DNA of 58,690 bases from Massilia sp. Root335 (GTDB lineage: Bacteria; Pseudomonadota; Gammaproteobacteria; Burkholderiales; Burkholderiaceae_D). Positions within the stretch are counted from its first letter, which is position 1. Each line of letters begins with the position of its first letter. The notes beneath the pieces are model-generated. The model was not told the origin of the DNA. It did not search any database and worked only from the letters and a program-made list of their open reading frames with translations. Both the position numbers and the translations under genes were made by a program. The stretch lies in assembly GCF_001425685.1 (NCBI RefSeq), contig NZ_LMCY01000016.1, forward strand, positions 56,352 to 115,041, in the 5' to 3' direction. Positions 1 through 7,446 of this stretch are shown here, piece after piece.

Positions 1-25
1 CCTAAACACCTAATCGAGTGCATTC

Positions 26-75
26 GCTGATCGCATAACACGACTGCACGCGGTACAGGACGAGCAGGCCGAAGC
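26..75 (-). pseudogene. Remnant of a receiver-domain (REC) coding sequence, left edge
   Basis: This stretch closely matches 13,271-13,318 in the same orientation. Read on the minus strand it gives a broken version of LYRVQ-VVLCDQR, the part of a response-regulator receiver domain before the phospho-acceptor region. One base is missing relative to the right-hand copy, so the frame is lost. No intact gene is present. Its interest is positional: the peptide cluster lies between this fragment and the larger REC/EAL remnant at 13,007-13,600. The match is seen directly in the bases; the domain assignment comes from the better-preserved right-hand copy. Confidence 0.55.
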
Positions 76-180
76 CCTTGGCAATGCGGCGGCCGTCAAC
101 CTGAACAATTCGAATATGTCCACTTATGGCGTATTGCGATTTTTCGGCTCACCGCACTGTGCCGGCCGCAGAAGATAACC

Positions 181-567
181 TAAAAAGTTGGAAGCAAGGA
201 TTTTTCATTACGAATTTTGCTATCAGGAGGATCAACTTTCAGTTCGTTACAATTAATGACAATTGAAAGAATTCTAAAATATATATTGGCGCCAAGTTTT
301 CGGTTCCAAGGAAGCGCTGGGCTGACGAGGTACATCGCACGGGAACGATAGAAGTTTATTTTTCCTCAATTGTCATGAATCGTCCGGGCGCATGAAATCG
401 CGCTACGTGATGAAGTTAAAACTCTGCCCAAGACAGGCAACAATAAAATTCACGAAAATATCCCTTTTTTTCTAGTCCATATATTCAGCGCACGGAAGAT
501 TGGCTGAAGATGCAATGTCTGGCATCCGGATTTTTACGACCATTCACTACTATTCCCGCACCGACAA
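181..567. promoter_or_regulatory. AT-rich non-coding leader of the peptide cluster with a spaced inverted repeat
   Basis: No convincing gene lies in this stretch, which is clearly more AT-rich than the flanking DNA. An exact 11-base inverted repeat is present: ATGACAATTGA at 254-264 and TCAATTGTCAT at 366-376, about 100 bases apart. This could be a pair of operator half-sites or part of a control region for the cluster that starts at 568. I see no clear sigma-70 promoter, and no start-linked Shine-Dalgarno for the gene at 568. Confidence 0.35.
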
Positions 568-1044
568 ATGATTCCAAAAAGCGATGTCAATCTGCCTGCA
601 TCGGATAACCTCGGGGCCATCAGCGAGTCGAGAACCCGGGCACCAGTTGAAGTCCGCTGGGCCTTGAAGCTGCTCTGGCTGGCCCTTGCGCTTAGCGTCG
701 TACAATATTTATTTTTCCTGCCGGTTGCAATCAGCATCCTACCAACCGGTCCTGGTGCACATGGTCCTGGCATCTTTAGCCTAGCTTTGCCATTCGGCGG
801 GTTTGCGTTCGGTGCTTACCTGAATATCGAGATCGCGCGCCGAAAGAATTGGGCACGCATTATCAAGTTCTTGATTGCGGCGGCAAGTCTCGGTGTCCAG
901 TGGGCATTTTCACCTGGGTTGACAGGATTCGAATACATTACAGCGGGTGCTCCACCGGCACTTAGTTTTGCCGCCCTATATTTGCTCTTCCTTACTTCGG
1001 GCCGTCGGTGGTTTCGGCGGGCATCATTGCACCCGGCAATCTGA
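568..1044 (+). CDS. Small integral membrane protein, unknown (possible immunity protein)
   Basis: A 158-aa protein with a polar N-terminus of about 28 residues and four hydrophobic segments at roughly residues 32-58, 65-88, 92-112 and 125-142, ending in a basic tail (RRWFRR). I do not recognise the family. It is the first gene of the secreted-peptide cluster and is separated from the next gene by a short AT-rich gap. Small membrane proteins in microcin and bacteriocin loci are often self-immunity proteins, so that is a reasonable guess from context only. There is no clear Shine-Dalgarno before the ATG, so the start is uncertain. Confidence 0.6.
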   Translation: MIPKSDVNLPASDNLGAISESRTRAPVEVRWALKLLWLALALSVVQYLFFLPVAISILPTGPGAHGPGIFSLALPFGGFAFGAYLNIEIARRKNWARIIKFLIAAASLGVQWAFSPGLTGFEYITAGAPPALSFAALYLLFLTSGRRWFRRASLHPAI

Positions 1045-1045
1045 T

Positions 1046-1073
1046 TTGTAAAATCAAAGCAAGTTTTTATACT
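1046..1073 (+). promoter_or_regulatory. Candidate sigma-70 promoter before the periplasmic protein gene
   Basis: TTGTAA (1046-1051) and TATACT (1068-1073) are separated by 16 bases in an AT-rich gap, 40 bases ahead of the ATG at 1113. The match to consensus is fair; the assignment is by eye only. Confidence 0.3.
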
Positions 1074-1112
1074 TTTCGATTAGTTAATTTTATATTAATA
1101 TTTTTTAGGCCT

Positions 1113-1574
1113 ATGATGCGTCATACTCTTGCGTTCCTGCTGGTTGCGTCCATTTTACCGACGATGGCTTTCGCCGCCTCATCCGACTCATCTTGCGACC
1201 TGGTGGACCGCGAAGCACTCGTCGCGTTCAAGCTGGAAAATTCCACGTCTAAAGCGGAGCACAAGGACGTACCGGAAACGAAAGGCGCGGCAAACCCGGG
1301 CATCAACATCTGTACCATCACCGCCCGGGACGCACCGTTGCCGTCTCTCATCGTGACGAGCGCTGCGCTTCCGCAGGGTGCCAAGACGGTCAAGCCGTCC
1401 TGCAAATGGCAATCCATTCCTGGAGTAAGCGTGGACGTCGGCATTTGCAACGCAACCGTCAACCATAAGTTCGTATCATTCGCCCTGTCGACGAAAACTA
1501 CATCCGATAAAAACATGCTCCCGCTGCAAGTCGAACGGCTGGTCAATCGTCTTTCGGCGGCCGGCTCGCACTGA
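1113..1574 (+). CDS. Secreted periplasmic protein, unknown
   Basis: A 153-aa protein starting at MMRHT. The first 21 residues form a Sec signal peptide (hydrophobic core LAFLLVASILP, cleavage probably after AFA). The mature part has four cysteines, which could form two disulfides in the periplasm, and no membrane segment. No family is recognised. The reading frame extends further upstream without a stop, but the signal peptide and the AT-rich promoter-like DNA before it argue for the start at 1113. It lies between a small membrane protein and an ABC exporter, so a role in immunity or peptide handling is possible but unproven. Confidence 0.6.
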   Translation: MMRHTLAFLLVASILPTMAFAASSDSSCDLVDREALVAFKLENSTSKAEHKDVPETKGAANPGINICTITARDAPLPSLIVTSAALPQGAKTVKPSCKWQSIPGVSVDVGICNATVNHKFVSFALSTKTTSDKNMLPLQVERLVNRLSAAGSH

Positions 1575-1613
1575 ACGCCAGGCCAGTAAAAAGGATCATC
1601 GCGGCTGGCACAC

Positions 1614-2393
1614 ATGAGAGACGGAAGCAAAATGATGAGTTTTCGCCCCCCTGCACTGGAGATCGCCGGTCTCACGAAGCGCTTCGGCGGCATTCCGGCA
1701 GTGGATCGTCTGGACCTGACGATCCCGCAAGGCGAATTCCACGCTCTGCTGGGTCCGAACGGCGCCGGAAAGACGACGACTTTGCGCATGGTGGCGGGGT
1801 TGCTGAATCCGGATTCCGGGCGTATCCATGTTATGGGCCACGACATGATGAGTGAGCCTGGGCAAGCCAAGGCAAACCTGGCATTCTTGCCCGACGACCC
1901 TCTGCTTTACGGCAAGCTTCGTGCATTGGAATATCTGGAATTTGTCGCTGGCCTATGGGGTATCACACCCGATATCGCGATGCGACGGGCCGAAGAATTG
2001 CTGCGCCTTCTCGATTTGTGGAAGCACTCGGGCGAACTTGTCGAGGGTTATTCGCGCGGCATGCAACAGAAGCTGGCCCTCGCCGGCGCACTGATTCACG
2101 ATCCCGTGGTGCTGATCCTGGACGAGCCTCTGACTGGGCTCGATGCTGCGGCCGCGCGGCTCGTCAAGGACCTGCTGCTCGAGATGGTCGCCCGTGGCGG
2201 CACCGTTATTCTCACGACGCACATTTTGGAAATCGCCGAACGCCTCGCGCAACGCATCAGCATTGTTCATCGAGGCCGGGTCATCGCCCAGGGCGGGTTG
2301 GATGAATTGCGCGCCGACGTTTCCGCTCAAGGCAAGCCAGACAGCACACTCGAAGAGGTGTTCCTGCAACTCACTGCGGGGGGTGAGACATGA
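1614..2393 (+). CDS. ABC transporter ATP-binding protein
   Basis: A 259-aa ABC ATPase of the ABC-2/CcmA-like exporter type. Walker A is GPNGAGKTT near residues 45-53, the signature region reads YSRGMQQK instead of the usual LSGGQ, and Walker B is VLILDEPLTGLD. The ORF can start at 1614, but ATG codons at 1632/1635 follow a GGA-containing purine stretch and start right before the conserved domain, so the true N-terminus may be six or seven residues shorter. The stop overlaps the ATG of the permease gene by four bases (ATGA), implying translational coupling. With the permease it would export a substrate, perhaps giving self-protection against the cluster's peptide. Confidence 0.9.
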   Translation: MRDGSKMMSFRPPALEIAGLTKRFGGIPAVDRLDLTIPQGEFHALLGPNGAGKTTTLRMVAGLLNPDSGRIHVMGHDMMSEPGQAKANLAFLPDDPLLYGKLRALEYLEFVAGLWGITPDIAMRRAEELLRLLDLWKHSGELVEGYSRGMQQKLALAGALIHDPVVLILDEPLTGLDAAAARLVKDLLLEMVARGGTVILTTHILEIAERLAQRISIVHRGRVIAQGGLDELRADVSAQGKPDSTLEEVFLQLTAGGET

Positions 2394-3955
2394 AGTTGAT
2401 GGCAGCAGCGCGCCCCGGCAGCACGCGCTGGCTGATCCAGCATGAGCTTCGGCTGGCCTGGCGTGGCTCGGATAAGCGCCGGCGAGTGGTGGTCGGCGCG
2501 GTCCTCGCCGCACTGTGGTTGGCCTTGCATGTCGGAGCCTACGTGCTGTTCCGGCGATGGTCAGGCGCCACAGGCACGCTGCCCGCATGGACGGCACAGA
2601 TTCTGGGCGGTGCCACCTGGCTTGTCATCGGCGTGATGCTCTCCGGGGCAGTAGCTGGCTCGGTATCGGCATTATTCGATCGCGGCGACCTCGACATGTT
2701 GCTGTCGTCCCCCCTGCCGGCGCGCACTGTGTTCATGGCGCGCGGCCTGGGTATCGCAGCGGACGCCGGCAAGACACTCCTGTTCCTGTTGTCACCCGTG
2801 GTCAACGTAGGCGTGCTGTTCGGGTATTGGAACCTCCTAGCCGTGTACCTGACCCTGCCGTCGCTGGCCCTGGCGGTAACGGCGCTGGGCATGAATCTGT
2901 GCCTGGTCCTGGTGCGCCTGGTGGGTGCGCGCCGCACCCGGAGTCTGGGCAAGATCCTGGGTACCATGGTCACTACCGCGACATTTCTATTATTTCAGTT
3001 GCGGCAAATATTCGATGCAACAACGACGGAGCATCTGGTTGCCGCGCTGACCCGCTGGGCCGCGCCGGGTGGTCCGCTTGCGCCGGACAGCCTCCTGTGG
3101 CTTCCGTCACAGGCCATGGGCGGCGCGCCATTGCCCGTGTTGGTCATGTTCGTCGCGGGACCGGGCATCTTCTGGCTGACCGTGCGATTGACCCACCATC
3201 GCTTTCTGGCCGGCACGCAGGAGTCGGTGACCGGCAGCGCCGTGCGCACGCTGGCAACGCCCCAGTCGGAGACGATATGCTTCAAATCCGCTCTGTGGCA
3301 GGCCGTACTGAGGAAAGAATGGCGCCTGATCCGCAGGGAGCCTGTACTGATTTCGCAAACGCTGATGCAACTGACCTTCGTGGTCGTTCCGGTCGTGTAC
3401 TCGAACGTGCAGCAGAATGCGGACTCGGCCACGTTGATGTCATTGCTAGGGCCGCTGACGGTATACCTAGCCGCATCGCTGGCAGGCAGCCTCGCGTGGA
3501 TCACGATCGCGGCTGAGGACGTACCGGAATTACTGCACATGGCCCCGGTTTCCTTGTCCCGGTTGCGCTGGATGAAGGCCCTGGCTGCGTTGCTGCCCAC
3601 CTGGGTGCTGGCGCTCCCGGCCGTGGCGTTTATCACAACGATCAATCTGCCGTCAGTACCGGGACTGTTGCTCTGCCTCGTGGGCGGCACGGTCTCAGTA
3701 GTGGCGACCCATATCTGGTATCCGATCCAGGCGACACGCGCGGACCTGGCGCGCGGTAAGCCCGGTCGAGGCGCGGTAACGCCGATCGCCGCCTTTGTCA
3801 CGCTCGCCTGGGTGATTTCAGCATTCTGGCTGGCCGAAGCGCGAGCCTCTGCACTGTCGAGTCTACTGGCAGCCACGCTGGGATCCTCCGCCATCTGGAT
3901 GCTGGGGCGCGCGCGGCGCGCGGATGAGAGGGATAGGACAGTCCGGTCGCGTTGA
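2390..3955 (+). CDS. ABC exporter permease subunit
   Basis: A 521-aa polytopic membrane protein with about 10-12 hydrophobic helices in two groups, separated by a polar middle containing RKEWRLIRREP near residues 305-315. It resembles the large putative ABC-exporter permeases that pair with a single ATPase (PF16949-like); this is family resemblance by eye. It overlaps the ATPase gene by four bases and must be its partner. The substrate is unknown. In this cluster it may pump the peptide away from the membrane (immunity) or export a modified product. The C-terminus is short and basic. Confidence 0.8.
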   Translation: MKLMAAARPGSTRWLIQHELRLAWRGSDKRRRVVVGAVLAALWLALHVGAYVLFRRWSGATGTLPAWTAQILGGATWLVIGVMLSGAVAGSVSALFDRGDLDMLLSSPLPARTVFMARGLGIAADAGKTLLFLLSPVVNVGVLFGYWNLLAVYLTLPSLALAVTALGMNLCLVLVRLVGARRTRSLGKILGTMVTTATFLLFQLRQIFDATTTEHLVAALTRWAAPGGPLAPDSLLWLPSQAMGGAPLPVLVMFVAGPGIFWLTVRLTHHRFLAGTQESVTGSAVRTLATPQSETICFKSALWQAVLRKEWRLIRREPVLISQTLMQLTFVVVPVVYSNVQQNADSATLMSLLGPLTVYLAASLAGSLAWITIAAEDVPELLHMAPVSLSRLRWMKALAALLPTWVLALPAVAFITTINLPSVPGLLLCLVGGTVSVVATHIWYPIQATRADLARGKPGRGAVTPIAAFVTLAWVISAFWLAEARASALSSLLAATLGSSAIWMLGRARRADERDRTVRSR

Positions 3956-4027
3956 GTGATTGCGGCACAACCCCAACCAGGGCGGAGGTAGCGCTGCGGG
4001 TTGATCACGTTACGGAAAATAGAAATC

Positions 4028-5338
4028 ATGATGCGCCCGTCACTGTCGAAAACATTCCCTTTGCTTTGGGTGCCGTCCGGTTATTTCACAATGGCACTGA
4101 CTTCGATGACGCTGACAAGCGTGGTCGCGATCATGTTCAAGAATCTGGGCATGGACAATGCACAGGCGGCCGAGTATGCGAGCTGCCTGCTCTTCATCTA
4201 TACGATCAAACCGTTGTTCGCGCCCATCGTTGAAATGTACCGTACCAAGAAGTTCTTCGCGCTATGGGCACAGATGGCAGTCGGCGTGGGCTTTGCTGGT
4301 GCCGCGCTGATCATGGTCCTGCCGAATTACATCACGTTCCTGATGATTGCTTTTCTGATCATCTCCTTTTTCGGGGCGACCCAGGACATTGCGTTCGATG
4401 GTGTCTACGTTACGTCGCTGAGCAGCAAGGTCCAATCGCTGTATTGTGGCGTTCAAAGCCTGAGTTGGAATATCGGTCCGATCGTCGCTTCGGGCGGTCT
4501 GGTCTACCTGAGCGGATGGCTGCATACGCACTCCTTTCATCACGACGCCACCGTGGCCGGGCCGGAATGGATCGAATCCTGGCGCATTATCTTCCTGATC
4601 GTCGGCGGTATTACGTTGGTGATGGCGGCCTGGCATTCGATCGTAATGCCGGATGGCGCACGTTCCCGAAATACGGGAACATCGATGCGCGACGCGTGGC
4701 ATGTCCTGTGGGATTCATTCGTCACGTTTTTTCAAAAACCCGGTGCCTGGGTCATGATAGCGTTCGCCTTCCTGTTCCGCTCCAGCGTAGGGCTGCTTGA
4801 AAAGATTGGCCCATTCTTTATGGTCGATCCTGTCGCCAAAGGCGGACTGGGACTATCCAACGAATTATTAGGAATCGTCTATGGGACCGTCGGCCTTGGT
4901 GCATTTCTGTTTGGCTCACTGCTGGGCGGAATTTTCGTCACTCGGCGCGGTTTGCAGCCCTTCCTGCTTTTCCTTCTTTCATGCGCAGTGAATATTCCGG
5001 GCGTGGCATTCCTGTTACTGAGCATTTCACAACCGCACAACCTGATCATCATCACCGCCAGCGTCGCCATCGAGAAGTTCTTTTTCGGATTCGGCTCGGT
5101 CGGCTACATGATTTACCTGATGCAACAACTCGCACCAGGAAAATACCCGACCTCCCATTACGCATTTGGGACGGCATTGATGGCCCTGTGCATGATGGTG
5201 ACCGGAGTAATCAGCGGCCACTTGCAACAGATGCTCGGCTATGTCAGCTATTTTACTGTCGTAATGCTCGCCACGATTCCATCATTTCTGGTTACCTGGT
5301 TCGCCCCATTCAACCAAGATGATGCGGTACGCTCATGA
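4028..5338 (+). CDS. MFS transporter, AmpG-like
   Basis: A 436-aa transporter with 12 predicted membrane helices. Near the third to fourth helix it has the FGATQDIAFDG motif typical of the AmpG/acetyl-CoA transporter branch of the major facilitator superfamily (known members move muropeptides or acetyl-CoA). I chose the ATG at 4028 over an upstream TTG at 4001 because the extra residues are charged and not part of the fold. It follows the ABC permease by about 70 bases in the same direction and precedes the AT-rich leader of the precursor gene. Its substrate here is unknown: it could bring in or remove a small molecule used to modify the peptide, or act in self-resistance. Confidence 0.8.
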   Translation: MMRPSLSKTFPLLWVPSGYFTMALTSMTLTSVVAIMFKNLGMDNAQAAEYASCLLFIYTIKPLFAPIVEMYRTKKFFALWAQMAVGVGFAGAALIMVLPNYITFLMIAFLIISFFGATQDIAFDGVYVTSLSSKVQSLYCGVQSLSWNIGPIVASGGLVYLSGWLHTHSFHHDATVAGPEWIESWRIIFLIVGGITLVMAAWHSIVMPDGARSRNTGTSMRDAWHVLWDSFVTFFQKPGAWVMIAFAFLFRSSVGLLEKIGPFFMVDPVAKGGLGLSNELLGIVYGTVGLGAFLFGSLLGGIFVTRRGLQPFLLFLLSCAVNIPGVAFLLLSISQPHNLIIITASVAIEKFFFGFGSVGYMIYLMQQLAPGKYPTSHYAFGTALMALCMMVTGVISGHLQQMLGYVSYFTVVMLATIPSFLVTWFAPFNQDDAVRS

Positions 5339-5726
5339 ATCAGGGACCGTTGCAGAACCCTTGGGTCATCGCTTCAGGCAATTCGGATGCGCGGAATCTT
5401 GTCGTGTTTTAATCCTTGATTATGAAGATTTCCTGAGACGAGGGAAATAAAAATTCCGCAGTTATGTTTTTTAATAAAAAACGGAAAATATCTTGCTTTA
5501 TTACAATCGGAGAGATTTTTATAAAATCTCACATCTATAGTAAATGCCGCAATCAGGTTTTTATGCTTCGTCCGTTACCAGGTTACAGGGCCGCATAGGA
5601 CATGTTTGCGCCATTGCGGATTAAATCTTATCAGTAGCGTGCGAAATATCTGGATCATTCGAATATTTGCGCTTTACCGAAATTCTTCAATCCAATCTCA
5701 ATTTGATCTTTTACAGGAATAATATT
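5339..5726 (+). promoter_or_regulatory. AT-rich control region of the precursor peptide gene, with a perfect palindrome
   Basis: There is no gene in this 388-base gap. It is AT-rich and contains the palindrome GAGATTTT-TAT-AAAATCTC at 5512-5530 (8-base arms, 3-base centre), a good candidate operator. A hairpin-like TTTTTTaatAAAAAA run lies at about 5467-5482. A possible -10 (TATAGT, 5536-5541) lies just after the palindrome, so a repressor bound there would cover the promoter. The precursor ATG at 5727 is preceded by AGGAA (5715-5719) at good spacing. No Fur-type box was seen. Confidence 0.45.
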
Positions 5727-6026
5727 ATGAAAATTTTGTCCAACACGAGGCTCAAATCGTTTGCGGCACATACGGCTGCGGCGGCAATGATTGCCGCTCC
5801 CATAGTTGCCCAGGCTGATACGTGCAGCACCGTTTGCTCGGTTGTCGCAGCCGGAGCTGGGAACATGGCTGCAGCCGACATCATGGCGACCGCTGCGGTC
5901 GCGTGTGCCGGCCTCGGCCCGATTGCTTCGGCTGCTTGTGTCTATGCGATCAATGGTGTTGCTGGTTCCGTGGGGGCTGCGGTCGCTATTCAGGCACTGA
6001 ACGCTTGCCAAGCTGTCGCGTGCTGA
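5727..6026 (+). CDS. Precursor of a secreted hydrophobic Cys-rich peptide (microcin / halocin C8-like)
   Basis: A 99-aa protein with a basic start and a hydrophobic signal region ending in VAQA, giving a predicted mature peptide of about 69 residues beginning DTCSTVC. The mature part is rich in Ala, Gly and Val and has six cysteines, two at the start (CSTVC), two in the middle and two at the end (CQAVAC), enough for three disulfides. It has no lysine and no Ser-rich C-terminal tail, unlike class IIb microcins. The size, Cys pattern and Ala/Gly-rich core recall the halocin C8-like bacteriocin domain. It has a good Shine-Dalgarno, sits alone between a long control region and its exporter genes, and is the likely product of this cluster. 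Antibacterial activity is inferred from context. Confidence 0.75.
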   Translation: MKILSNTRLKSFAAHTAAAAMIAAPIVAQADTCSTVCSVVAAGAGNMAAADIMATAAVACAGLGPIASAACVYAINGVAGSVGAAVAIQALNACQAVAC

Positions 6027-6249
6027 AGCATCGAGACTAGGCCTGTTGAGCCTTAAATCAGGGAGCCGCTGACTCGATCCAACCGTAATCAATAGTTAAA
6101 TTGATCAGCACTTCCTCAGGCAGAGCAGGCTTGCGGCGGCACGCTGGTGGCGCCGCTCTCACTACAGCCCATCGATCCTTCCATCCGCGTCATTCCGGTA
6201 GCGATGGTTTAATCAGTAGTCGTTGGTCATCGAACGAAATCGCAGTGAA

Positions 6250-7410
6250 ATGAATTCTGCTTCAACTAACAAGTATTGGCGTCAGATCCGTGAACATTGG
6301 CGCGCCATCCTGGGGCCGGTAATTGCTGCGTCGGTCGTATTTGGCTTGGTACTGTATTTCAGCGTCCGGGCAACACCGCTATCGGCACCATCAACGGTCA
6401 CGGTCGAACGGACCGACATCGTCCAGATAGTGCAGGCCTCCGGCTTGCTGCAGCCCAAGCTCAGGGTGGACATCGGCGCCCAGGTCAGCGGCCAAGTACG
6501 GCAATTGCATGTGCAGTTGGGCCAGACGGTGAAGACCGGCGCCCTGCTGGTGAGCCTGGACTCTGACAGCGGCCGCAACGCGGTGCAGCAAGCCGAGGCC
6601 GCCATGGCCCAGCAGGCGGCCACCGTCAAACGCACACGCATCGACCTCGAAGCCGTCCGCCGCGAAGCTGAGCGCCAGCGCAGATTGCTCGCAGGCGATG
6701 CCACCACAATTCTGGACAAAGAAAAAGCCGACACCGACCTGTCCAAGCTCGAAGCCGAGTTGCAAGTCCAGGAGGCCATGTTGCAACAACGGCGCGCCGA
6801 CCTCGTCGATAAGCAATTGAAGCTGACCTTTACCCGCGTGTCGGCCCCCATCGATGGCGAAGTCGTGGCGGTCGCCGTGCAGGAAGGGCAGACCGTCAAT
6901 GCGCTGCAGATGGCCCCGACGCTGCTGACGTTGGCCCAGATGCGAACGATGACCGTCAAGGCCCGCGTCGCCGAGGCCGAGATCGGCCTGGTGCGGGTGG
7001 GACAGACGGCGCACGTCACCACGCTGGCCGCGAACGGACAGCGCTACGAAGGCAAGGTGCGGGTCGTGCAACCCATCCCCGAGCGCATCGGCAACGCGTT
7101 GTTCTACAACGTGCTCTTCGACATCGACAATACCGATCACCAGTTGCTCAGCGATATGACGGTGCAGGTCGAACTGGACGTGGCCCGGGCCGATCAGGTA
7201 CCGACCCTGCCCGTCCTCGCGCTCGACAAGCGCGGCAACGACGGCCGATACACGGTGCAGGTACTGGACGCCACGGGCAAGATCAATCCGCGCCAGGTAC
7301 GCATCGGCATTCGCGACGACGCCCACGCCCAAGTGCTTGAGGGCGTGAAGCCGGGCGAACGCGTGCTGCTCACGTTACCGGCGGCTACCCCGAGCACGAC
7401 CGTTCATTAA
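6250..7410 (+). CDS. Periplasmic adaptor subunit of a MacA-type exporter (HlyD/MFP family)
   Basis: A 386-aa membrane fusion protein. It has one N-terminal membrane anchor (residues about 20-38), a biotinyl-lipoyl half motif (VDIGAQVSGQV), a long coiled coil (about residues 95-190), the second lipoyl half with VSAPIDGEVV, and C-terminal beta-barrel domains. This is the MacA-like subclass that joins an inner-membrane MacB to an outer-membrane channel. I chose the ATG at 6250; the frame opens at a TTG nine codons earlier. It begins about 220 bases after the precursor gene; a GC-rich inverted repeat (GCGGCG...CGCCGC) in that gap could attenuate read-through. It should take the peptide across the periplasm together with the next two genes. 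Confidence 0.9.
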   Translation: MNSASTNKYWRQIREHWRAILGPVIAASVVFGLVLYFSVRATPLSAPSTVTVERTDIVQIVQASGLLQPKLRVDIGAQVSGQVRQLHVQLGQTVKTGALLVSLDSDSGRNAVQQAEAAMAQQAATVKRTRIDLEAVRREAERQRRLLAGDATTILDKEKADTDLSKLEAELQVQEAMLQQRRADLVDKQLKLTFTRVSAPIDGEVVAVAVQEGQTVNALQMAPTLLTLAQMRTMTVKARVAEAEIGLVRVGQTAHVTTLAANGQRYEGKVRVVQPIPERIGNALFYNVLFDIDNTDHQLLSDMTVQVELDVARADQVPTLPVLALDKRGNDGRYTVQVLDATGKINPRQVRIGIRDDAHAQVLEGVKPGERVLLTLPAATPSTTVH

Positions 7411-7446
7411 AACGCACATGATTTATCTGCACATGAGGGCGGCGAC

